This document shows positions 55,321-64,000 of a stretch of DNA of 64,000 nt, one piece after another (position 1 is the first letter of the stretch; each line of letters opens with the position of its first letter). This DNA comes from Zanthoxylum bungeanum (lineage: Eukaryota > Streptophyta > Magnoliopsida > Sapindales > Rutaceae), in assembly GCA_019454045.1 (NCBI GenBank), contig SKCR01033472.1:433712-497711 (forward strand), read 5' to 3'. A program made the translations under genes and the position numbers. A model generated the notes under the pieces. It made no database searches and was not told the origin of the DNA. It saw nothing but the letters and a program-made list of their open reading frames with translations.

Positions 55321-57350
55321 ACGAAATTACAAATTTAATACTTGCCTCCCACTATTTTTCGGCGAGCATCTAACCCTCTGTTGAGTAATCGGGAAACCTA
55401 GTTTCCTAGTGGGCTATGATCCCGTTAAATAACACACAATCTTGACTTTAGCCAACAAATTGTATGAAACTTAACTAGGTAGATCTCTAAGATCAATTGG
55501 ATCTCATCCAATTCCTTGTACCAGTAGGTGGACATCCAAGTCCAAAACATATATCTAATATATGCCAATATATCCGATATATTCCCTAACCTATTTCCTC
55601 TGAATCAACTAAGCCTTAGCTTTGGCATAAGAAGCTTAATGATTCCAGTTAAGAGGGACCCGTTGACTTTGAAAAGCTTCGTAATCGATGTCGATGGACA
55701 AGAAGTGATCTTGACTTTGGCCAACAAATCACAACTTGGACAAGACATGCGATATGGAACAAAGCCTTCATGATTCAAACACATCCGCGATGGACAAAGG
55801 TCTTGACTTTGGCCAACAAACCAGTGCCAATCTTGGATCTTGAGAGAGAATCACTCAATGAAAGGAAAACGTTTAATATTTGTTGAGGGTTTTTTGCGTA
55901 ATTCGCAACCAATTAATTATCTTTGATTAGGTCTCATCATACACCCTTAAGCATGCATTCTAAAAGCATAATAAGGCGCGGTAAATAAATTAATAATGAT
56001 ATGCGGATGGATATCTCACAAATTTTTCCTAGAACAAATCACTCCATTTCCTCTCCCCGGCTAGCACTATTCTTACTTCTACCCAATTACATAACACTTC
56101 TAAAGAAACCTCATTAACATTGAGGGGAATATGTGAGAAGAGAATTACAAAGAATCGAGAGATAAAGGCTGGACACGCAGGTCCAATTTAATAAATTCTA
56201 AATTTATTACAACAATTTCCAAAATTGCCCTCACTTATCTAATATCCATCTGATATACATTATTCATACATCACATCCATGTATTCAAACAAAACATGTT
56301 ATCAATCAATCTAATGCAATTAATTAATCTTTGATTAATGACAATCCAATGTTCAAACAACGATTTCATTTGCGCGAGTCCAACTCGTTTACGAATAAGT
56401 ACTCAAAGTACGAATTCTTGAATTATATCGAACTACAATATTAAATCTAATTTAATTTGTATTCAATACTAATTCTTTATTTAATTCCAAATTAAATAAT
56501 TACACTTTTTAATGTGCCTTTGCGACTTAGATTCTAAATCTAATCTTTATGGGCTCAAAGGCCCAATTGACATCCAATGTCAATTTAATTAAAATCCAAT
56601 GTGCTTTCAATTAATTTATCAAGGCATGGACTTTGGCAACCAAAGCCCAATAAGGAATCACCCTTCGACATAAAATTAATTTTGGCCCATTAGGCGCAAT
56701 TAAATTATAAAGGCCCAATTATCATATTTGGACTTAATGGAAATGGTTTTAGACCCAATTGGATCCAACCAATTATCTTAAACCAAACTTGGCCCAACAA
56801 AGCCCATTAAGCCCAAATACAATATTTTAGCCCAATTCCAAATTAAGCCTAATTAATTAAATTCCAATATTCAAAATATTACAATTTAATTAACTAAAGT
56901 GTAGAGCCATAATTAATTAGTTAAATTAATATTTCCAAAACACCAATTACACCAATTAATCATGCTTTATTATTATCAATTCATGTCCAACATAATTGAA
57001 ACAAAATCAATTCATTTCCATGCTTTACATGTCACGGCAATGATGAATGTTTCTTAATTAATTTTGATTTCAATCCAATTAAATCATAAATCAATTTATC
57101 CATCATTTCAAACACATCCAATGGTCAAAAATCAAAATCACCATGACATAAGGTTCATATTGCATTCGGCCAAGCTAATGAATTTGGGGAAAATTAATCC
57201 AATTAATTTTTCTTCAAATTGATCATGTATAACTAGAAGTTAACATTATATAAGCATACTCAAACAAAGAATTTGATCAAATCATGCTCAAATCAAAAAA
57301 ATACCCAAATCAAGATTAAGAACCCTAAATTCAAGTTCATGCTCAATTAT
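55321..57350 (-). other. E3 leader
   Basis: The same zones as in E1, inverted: motifs of the CTTGACTTTGGCCAAC type at 55439, 55613, 55708 and 55799; a GCCCA/TGGGC cluster at about 56550-56840. No gene. Confidence 0.75.
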
Positions 57351-57363
57351 GGTTCTGATACCA
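57351..57363 (-). promoter_or_regulatory. E3 primer binding site
   Basis: Minus-strand TGGTATCAGAACC, one base from the LTR; it differs from the E1 site near its 3' end. Confidence 0.85.
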
Positions 57364-57364
57364 T

Positions 57365-57383
57365 TGTTGGGTTTTCTAGGTCA
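57365..57383 (-). repeat. E3 5' LTR, first 19 bases, with E4 TSD GGTCA
   Basis: TGTTGGGTTTTCTAGGTCA is identical to the start of 49446. The last five bases (57379-57383) are duplicated at 63056-63060 on the other side of E4. Confidence 0.93.
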
Positions 57384-58408
57384 TGTTGGTCTCCTCTAAG
57401 GGTCCCAAGATCCGATATGTTGGTAGTAAATCGGGTCGTCGGACTATCCGAACACGTAAGTACCTAGTACTACGTTTATACCGATTTACAAGACAAGGTT
57501 GGCCTCTAGCAAAGCGCCATGCCTACCCAATTCTCCGGAAACATGCTTACAGGAATAAGCGATCTATATCAGGCGTATTATACGTGGTATTGCGTATATC
57601 TGTCAAGTATCGGATGATCACGTGCTAGGCCTGGGGCTGGAATTGTGTCTGCCCCGTACGAAGCACATGTCGGATGTCTGGTAACTAGTCTCTATAATCG
57701 GATAAACATGACCTTGTCATTTTATCCCGATGACTGCAGTACTTAAGAGAACCAGTACCGTATCCTACGTGACCATCATCTCCATATGACTGGAGTGACA
57801 CTTCCATCTTGACATCACACCCAACACACTACGATTCTCAATATACCCAGCATTGGCATACACAGAACCTGTTAAAGCCCTGGACGACCGCAACCAAAGT
57901 ATATTGATTGTCGCAAGTATTAGCGGTGCAAGTCTCAGGTTAAGACCAAATACACCTACCCTGATTTCAGACTTCCATAGACACATAGTCATACTACCAA
58001 TGGAATTCCGAGGGGGTCTATCCAGAGCGAAGCTGTTTCCTGTACCATCGGTGAAACACAACCTCCTATTACACTTGCATGAGTATCCTATACCCAAATA
58101 TATGAGAACTATGTCGTTGTGCTCTCACAACACGCACAAGTGTAATACTAGTCTTTTACGTATTTATCGATGTCCAATCTCGATAATACTCTGACTAGGG
58201 ATATTTAATGATTTATCCTTCGTGGACTGATATTGTCTGATATCATTCTCCGTCCAGGAACAAATCATAGGGACCTCTCATCATTTATACATCTAGGTGA
58301 TCTAATCACAAATGATAAGAGTGCAATCTCCTTTGTCATATAGTTAATTTGTACAACAACACCATAATCTGTAAACATAGTGACGCTATAGGTTAGAATT
58401 GTCCAACA
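57384..58408 (-). repeat. E4 3' LTR with about 1 kb deleted
   Basis: The first 29 bases (TGTTGGTCTCCTCTAAGGGT...AGATC) are joined directly to CGATATGTTGGTAGTAAATC, which in E3 and E2 lies about 1 kb into the LTR. GATC is present at both edges in relatives, so the deletion fits microhomology-mediated joining. The hairpin ladder is inside the lost part. Confidence 0.88.
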
Positions 58409-58421
58409 ATCTCCCACTTGG
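58409..58421 (-). promoter_or_regulatory. E4 polypurine tract
   Basis: ATCTCCCACTTGG on the plus strand, abutting the 3' LTR. Confidence 0.85.
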
Positions 58422-59817
58422 CCTATAGCCAGTCACTCGAGTGCTTGACACCCGAACTATGTACGGTTGGCTCAAACTGCTGTGAAATGCTTTCGTCAGC
58501 GGATTTGCATGACTATCGTCTGATGCGATTTATTCAATCATCACATCGCCGCGATGTATGATCCGAACGAATCAGATGATTATCGAAGTATGTATCTGGA
58601 TCGTTGATGAGACCATTAATTCTTTAGCCTGTGCTCGAGCCTAGCTCAGCTGCTAACAGAATTATATCTAATCTAATTAGATTTATTATCGACCCAGAAG
58701 GCTTCTATTGCCGCTTCAGCTGCAGCAATAACCCGCATTTGTTGTTATTCGGTAACAGTATCTTGCATGGAAGATTTCCAGCTCACTGTACCGTTATTCA
58801 AACTGTATAGTACCGTTTATGACTTATAGTCGTCTTTATCTGTTCGGAAACTTGCTACAGTGATATTGTAAACATCCTCCAAAAGGTTTCCGTTTAAGAA
58901 AAGCAATTTGCTCGTTCAGCTGACATATTTGATAAATGAAACACGCAGCTTTAGCAAGCATTATCCATGTATGTATTCCTTGAAGACTTATAGTACCATT
59001 AGGCACAATGCCTTGCGGTACTTCAACTAGTATCCAAACTTGGTTGATATACATGGAATCCATTTCGGACTCATGACACTTTGCTATAATAGGGAGTCGA
59101 TACCTTGTATCACTTCCTCATACGTAGTCAGTTGGTATACCTCAATAAGATTGACATCTTCATGAGGTGATATCAGAAACCCATACCCCAGGTTATTTTC
59201 TGAATCTCTCCGACATACGCGGTTCTTGTGTATTCGAAGATTATTGGTAATAGTTTCATCCTTGACGAACTATTTATGTTCCATTTAATGATCCGTGCCT
59301 GGAATAGTATTACTCTGATTTTCATCGAGTTTTACTATCCTCCCACTTACCACTGCATATCGGTATTCCTCTTAGGAAAACCACATGGTGAGCAACAATC
59401 TAATTGTTCTCATGTGAGATGTATAAGTACAATACTTATGGTATCCCTACGATAACCTACAATTGGCACTTATTCAATTTGGGTTTTAGTTTGGTATCAT
59501 CCAAACATATGCCTAGCATACCCAAATTATCAGGAATGAGAAACCCAATGTCTTTCCCGTTCATATCTAATATGATATCTGTCAAACAGATTTTATGGAA
59601 CCTTATTCTAAATAAGTTCTGCACTGTTAAAGCGTATCTGTTGAAGGAAATGGTAGCTCAGAGCGACTCATAATTAACCTTATCATGTCCAACAAAATTC
59701 GGTTACTCAATTCGGACACATCGTCAGAATGACGTGTTCCGGGAGGAGTCCTCTTTGAAAGAATACTATACTCTTTCAAGTACATTAGAAACTTATTGCT
59801 TAAGTATTTTCCATTAC
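58422..59817 (-). pseudogene. pol: E4 RNase H, RT and integrase remnants
   Basis: RNase H text is recognisable at 58422-58860. At about 58862 the sequence skips roughly 560 bp relative to E3 (51900 to 52460), removing the RT active-site region. RT N-terminal text (MDSMYINQVWILV on the minus strand at 58836-59063) and integrase text (59300-59817, ERRNRTLL-like ELSNRILLDMIRLIMS) follow. It stops at 59817 in the RSD-GGEY region, where the inverted piece begins. It is inactive. Confidence 0.75.
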
Positions 59818-60835
59818 GAAGATTCACCGATGACGTATGACTCGTACTTTAATTAATCTGGGATTAATTTAATGAGAGAGAAAATTAATCTGGGATTAAT
59901 TACGGAGATATTTTATTTGGGATAAAATATCATAGAAAGAGAGAAAACGATTAATTTGGAATTAATCGATAAAATAATATATTTGATATATTATACGAAA
60001 TTGGATTTCGACGCGAATTAATTTAGAATTAATTCGTTAGCGATGTGAATAGTGATTTCGCTAGGCGTAATCGTTTAATTACGACGCAACGGAAAATTCG
60101 TTAATTTGGAATTAGCGAACCCGAGCCCGAGATTATTTGTGAGCGCATTCGCATTTCAAATTCGAGTGCGGCACGCAAGTAAAATCAAGCGTCAAATTAT
60201 TAGTCACATCAAGCTTCAAATCACATGTCACTTTGAGTGATGTGACATTTGATTGATTGATGTGAGTTGATGTGAGATGATTGAAAGATATTAAATGCTT
60301 GCTTTTTGAAATTAAAAATTGGTAAATGGTTTATTAATTTTGGAAATTATAAAACCCATTTAAATTTTTTTATTTCTCTCTCTCTCTTTTTTGGTCTTCA
60401 TGTTTTGGAGCCAAAAACTTCTTCTTCTCTCTCACGTATCTTCTTCCTTCTGTTTTTCCTGTAAAACCGAGAGTGATGGAGAAGAAAAGGCTTGATTTTG
60501 TTGCAAGATCAAGGTGCTAGCACACTCTAGGAGGCATACCAAGGTGATAGGGCAGTGAGTTCGTGAGCATGGAAGTTTGTCACAAAGCTTGGAGCTTCAA
60601 AGGACATCCATGGCCGATTCTTGGAGGAGGAGACAAGCCACTTCCGAGCAGTCCCCACCGAGCAGCCTACTGCTGAGCTTGGAGAAGCAGAAAGTTGAAG
60701 TTCGTTTTTTTTCTTCGTAGCATCTCTACCGATCATTGTGAGTTATTCCGCACCTCCTATGATTGTATTTACACTTGTTTCATGCTTGATAAATGATCTG
60801 GGACCATTAGAGGAGACCAACAATGGTATCAGAGC
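59818..60835 (+). repeat. Inverted LTR-PBS segment inside E4
   Basis: The segment is in plus orientation, opposite to E4. It starts with GAAGATTCACC, a point about 1 kb into the LTR, and includes the ladder (59850-60120). It runs to the LTR end GAGACCAACA (60822), then one base and the PBS TGGTATCAGAGC (60824-60835). The last 120 bases are the reverse complement of the E4 5' LTR start. It occupies the place of gag, protease and part of integrase. The right junction (GAGCGCGTAT) overlaps leader text GAGCGCGTAT of E3, so a few bases of microhomology are possible. Confidence 0.88.
59850..60120 (+). repeat. Hairpin ladder in the E4 inverted segment
   Basis: TTAATTAATC loop TGG; AATTAATC loop TGG; GATATTTTAT with a TTGGG loop; CGATTAATT loop TGG; ATAATATAT loop TTG; CGAAAT loop TGG; CGAATTAATT loop TAG; TTCGTTAATT loop TGG with one mismatch. 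Each arm is followed by its reverse complement. Loops are almost all T-N-G in element sense. Confidence 0.9.
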
Positions 60836-62915
60836 GCGTATGGCGAGTAATTGAACGAATATTACAAATTCAATTCTTGCCTCCCACTATTTTTCGGCGA
60901 GCCTCTAACCCTTTGTCGAGTACTCGGGAAACCGCGTTTCCTAGTGGGCTAGGATCCCGTTAAATATCACACAATCTTGACTTTGGCCAACAAATTGTAT
61001 GATAATTAACTAGGTAGATCTCTAAGATCGATTGGATCCAATCCAATTCCTAGATCCAGTAGGGGGACATCCAAGTCCGAAACATATATCTTATATATGC
61101 CAATACATCCAATGTATTACCTAACCTTTTTCCTCTGAATCAACTATGCCTTGGCTTTGGCACAATAAACTTAGTAATCCCAGTCAAGCGCGACCCATTG
61201 ACCATGGAAAGCTTCGTAATCAATGTCGATGGACAAGAAGTGGTCTTGACTTTTGCCAACAAACCACAACTTGGACAAGACACTGATATAGAACAAAGCC
61301 TTCGTGATTCAAACACATCCTCAACAGACAAAGGCCTTGACTTTGGCCAACAAACCAATGTCGTCTTAGATCTTGAGTAAGAATCACTCAATGGAAGGAA
61401 AAACGCTTAATATTGAGCGAGGGTTTTTCGCGTGCAAATTGGCAACCAATTTATTATCTTTGTTAAAGTCTCATCATCATACACCCTTAAACATGCATTC
61501 TAAACACATAATAAAGCGCATATGTAAAATAAATAATAATGATATGCGGATGGATACTTTACACATTGATCCTAAATCAAATCTCTCCCTTTCTCTCTCC
61601 CGCTAGCACAAGTATTTACTTCTACCCGTTACACTACACTTCTAAAGAAACCTCATTTACATTGAGGGGAATAGGTGAGAAGAGAATAAAAAACAATGAG
61701 GAGGTAATAAGGCTGGACTCGCAGGTCCAATTAATAAATCAAATTTATTACAATTTCTAAAATTGCCCCACCCATCTAATATCCATCCGATATACATTAT
61801 TCATGCATCGCAACCATGTATTCACACAAGCATGTTATCAATCAATCTAATCAAATTAATTAATCTGATAATTAGTGATCATCCAATGTTCAAACAACGA
61901 TTTGATTTTGCTCGAGTCAAACTCATTTTTGTGAATAAGTACTCAAAGTACGAATTCTCGAATTAAATTAAATTACAAAATTAAATCCAATTTATACGCA
62001 TTTAATTCTAATTCACTATTTAATTCCAAATTAAATATTACACTTTAATTACGAACCTTTGCGACTTAAATTCCAAATTTAATCGCTACGGGTCTCAAAG
62101 CCCGATAAAGGTCCAACGTCAATTCAATTAAAGTCCAATGGGCTTTTAATTAATTTCTTGAGGCGTGGACTTTTGGTCAACTCGGGTCAAACCGAATAAC
62201 CAAAATCCAATCCGGGAGTTACCCATAAGCCTAGAAATCAATTTAGGCCCATTAGGCCCCAATTAAACTTTAAAGGTCCATTAAGTCGCGTTTGGGCTTT
62301 ATCGATGCGGTTTTGGGCCTAATTGGATCCAACCAACTTTGCCTAAACCCAACTTTGTACAACAAAGCCCAATGAGCCCAATAACAACTTAACAAGCCCA
62401 AATCCAATTTTAAGCCCAATTAATTAAAATACAAAAATTTCAAATTTCACATTCTAATTAACCAAAGTGTATAGCATTATTAATTACCCAAATCAATATT
62501 TCCAAAACACCAAATTTGTACAATTAATCATTCTTATCATTAATAAAACATGTCCAACACATTTTGATCAAAATCAAACCCAATTAACATGCATATATGT
62601 CTCGGCCAAAGGGGAAAATCATGCCCAAATCAAATTCAATCCAATTAAATTCAATTCAACATTAATTCAACATCCTCATATGATTTCCAACACATCCAAT
62701 GATCAAAAATCAAAAAACCAAGACAATATAGGGTTTCAAATTTTCGGCCATCACAAGCAAAATTGAGGAAAATTGTTCCAAACACTTTTTCATCAAATTG
62801 ATCCAATCAATCATCAATTCAACAACATTTAAGCATACTAATTCATCCAATTTCATTAAATCATGCCCCCGTTTTGCCCAATTTTAACCCTAAAATCAAT
62901 TTCATGCTTTCAAAT
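60836..62915 (-). other. E4 leader
   Basis: Inverted leader as in E1-E3. CTTGACTTTGGCCAAC-type motifs are at 60973, 61146, 61242 and 61331; the GCCCA/TGGGC cluster is at about 62110-62420. No gene; frames such as 61763-61966 are AT-rich chance frames. Confidence 0.75.
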
Positions 62916-62928
62916 GCTCAAGATACCA
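62916..62928 (-). promoter_or_regulatory. E4 primer binding site, altered
   Basis: Minus-strand TGGTATCTTGAGC one base from the 5' LTR. It differs from TGGTATCAGAGC in the inverted segment of the same element. Confidence 0.8.
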
Positions 62929-62929
62929 T

Positions 62930-63055
62930 TGTTGGTCTCCTCTAAGGGTCCCAAGATCATTTATCAAGCATGAAACAAGTGTAAATACAATCATAGGAGG
63001 TGCGGAATAACTCACAATGATCGGTAGAGATGCTATGAGTCATAATTGTCCAACA
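62930..63055 (-). repeat. E4 5' LTR reduced to 126 bp
   Basis: The first ~105 bases match the inverted segment end (TGTTGGTCTCC ... GGTAGAGATGCT). They are joined to ATGAGTCATAATTGTCCAACA, the other LTR end. GATGCTA occurs at both deletion edges in relatives (GAGATGCTACG and GTGATGCTATGG), so about 1.9 kb was lost at a 7-base microhomology. Confidence 0.88.
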
Positions 63056-63060
63056 GGTCA
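63056..63060. repeat. Target-site duplication of E4 (right), GGTCA
   Basis: It matches 57379-57383. Confidence 0.9.
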
Positions 63061-64000
63061 AACCAAGATCAAATTAAGCAAGAAATCATGTGAATACGCA
63101 AAGTAAAGTAGCGAAAATTACTCACTTTGATCGGCTAAGTGGATGTAGGAGATAACAAAATTCCAAGCCTTTGTGTTGTGCTCCCAGCTCTCCTTTGATG
63201 TTTGTTGAGCTTCCAAGCTTTGAATCTTGAATTCAAAACTCAAGGGTTAGTGTCCCTAACACCTTAGAATGATTCATTGGATGTGCTAGCACCTTTGATT
63301 TTGAAGCAAAATCAAGAAGCAAATGAGCCATAGGCTCACGGCATAGGGAGAGAAAAATGAAGGCCAAGTTTTGGCCATAGAGAAGAAAGAGAGTGTGTGT
63401 TTTGTTTTGCCTTCAATTTGTTTCTAAAACAATTTCAAAGTCAAATACAAAAGTTGTAAATGGTTTATTCAAAACCAAAAACCAAAAAGTGTTGAGAGCC
63501 AAAATTACAATTAATGCTCTCAACTACCTCCACCACCAAAATTGACTTTTGTCACATCACTCCAAGTTGATGTGATTTCTATCACAAAAGGTGACTAATG
63601 ATGCGACTGTGATGTGACTTGTGGGCACCACTTTAATTAAAAATCCGAGTGGGCCCGCGAACACATTCGGGCTCGGGTTCGTTAATTCCGAATTAACAAA
63701 TTTTTTGTTGCGACTTAATTAAATCAAATTTAATTAAATAATTATGCCTAGCAAAATTACCGTTAAAGTCGCTCGCGAATTAATTCTAAATTAATTCGTT
63801 TGCCCGAATTAAAATCCAATTTTACTTTCGCGTCGAAATCTAATTTCATTTAATATATCAAATATATTATTTAATCGATTAATTCCAAATTAATCGTTCT
63901 CTCTCTTCTAATTGAATTTTATCACAGATAAAATTCTCCGCAATTAATCCCAGATTAATTTTCTCTCTCTTATAATTAATCCTATATTAATTTATGTTCG
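63061..64000 (-). repeat. E3 5' LTR, continuation
   Basis: It matches 49464-50407 closely, including the ladder from 63677 on. The LTR runs off the window. Confidence 0.93.

Larger units (their letters stand above)
57384..63055 (-). mobile_element. E4: rearranged Ty1-copia element inside the E3 5' LTR
   Basis: Bounded by TGTTGGTCTCC at 57384 and GTCCAACA at 63055, with TSD GGTCA on both sides. 3' LTR 57384-58408 and 5' LTR 62930-63055 carry different large internal deletions. Between them are a PPT, RNase H/RT/integrase remnants (58422-59817), an inverted LTR-PBS piece (59818-60835), the leader (60836-62915) and a PBS. Gag, protease and the RT centre are absent. At 5.7 kb it is about 4 kb shorter than its relatives. 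Confidence 0.92.
49446..64000 (-). mobile_element. E3: Ty1-copia element, 5' LTR split by E4, runs off the window
   Basis: Minus strand. The 3' LTR is 49446-51448, the internal region 51449-57364, and the 5' LTR starts at 57365. After 19 bases the 5' LTR is interrupted by E4 (57384-63055) with TSD GGTCA, and it resumes at 63061 with AACCAAGATCAAATTAAGC exactly as in the 3' LTR. About 1 kb of the 5' LTR lies beyond the window. The internal region has RNase H, RT, integrase, protease and gag text in inverted copia order, all broken. Confidence 0.93.

Noticed and set aside
60527..60736. 69-codon minus-strand frame near the PBS
   Set aside because: It is within the inverted LTR piece of E4, in its terminal region; no similarity to a protein is seen.

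Overview
This window is repeat-rich nuclear DNA of a flowering plant, probably a eudicot with a large genome. I found no host gene, tRNA, rRNA or bacterial-type feature. Everything I can identify comes from LTR retrotransposons, many of them nested. The evidence is direct: long terminal repeats, initiator-Met-type primer binding sites (PBS), polypurine tracts (PPT), 5-bp target-site duplications (TSD), and gag, protease, integrase, RT and RNase H motifs of Ty1-copia and Ty3-gypsy type. The short open frames scattered elsewhere look like chance frames in non-coding element DNA.

Layout. 1-6537: decayed fragments (minus-strand copia gag, a probable copia LTR, a remnant LTR of a non-autonomous family here called C, a plus-strand copia gag fragment). 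6538-7285 and 17423-18095: a probable gypsy LTR split by copia element E1. 7286-17417: E1, plus strand, 10.1 kb, LTRs of about 1.98 kb, TSD CTATA, with all gag-pol domains recognisable but interrupted. 18948-37685: family C, a large element without coding capacity, whose internal region carries 43-bp and 29-bp minisatellites and a 0.9-kb duplication. It was entered just before its 3' LTR by copia element E2 (26146-35700, minus strand, TSD CCATC). 37686-44832: truncated Athila-type Ty3-gypsy element, minus strand. 44833-49445: two LTR ends with PBS (gypsy-like, then copia-like) and a leader. 49446-64000: copia element E3, minus strand, whose 5' LTR was entered by copia element E4 (57384-63055, TSD GGTCA); E3 continues past the window.

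E1-E4 are related subfamilies with one shared, unusual design: LTRs of about 2 kb and a roughly 2-kb untranslated leader between PBS and gag. In every copy the LTR has a run of 7-10 consecutive short perfect or near-perfect inverted repeats with 3-nt loops (a hairpin ladder). Both arms differ between subfamilies while pairing is kept. The leader has a dense cluster of TGGGC motifs, then four spaced copies of a GGCCAAAGTCAAG motif. E2, E3 and E4 have badly broken RT genes, and E2 has a near-identical LTR pair, so at least E2 was probably mobilised in trans. I regard the hairpin ladder plus the structured leader as the strongest candidate for something undescribed. All homology statements rest on reading the sequence by eye; no alignment or search was run.
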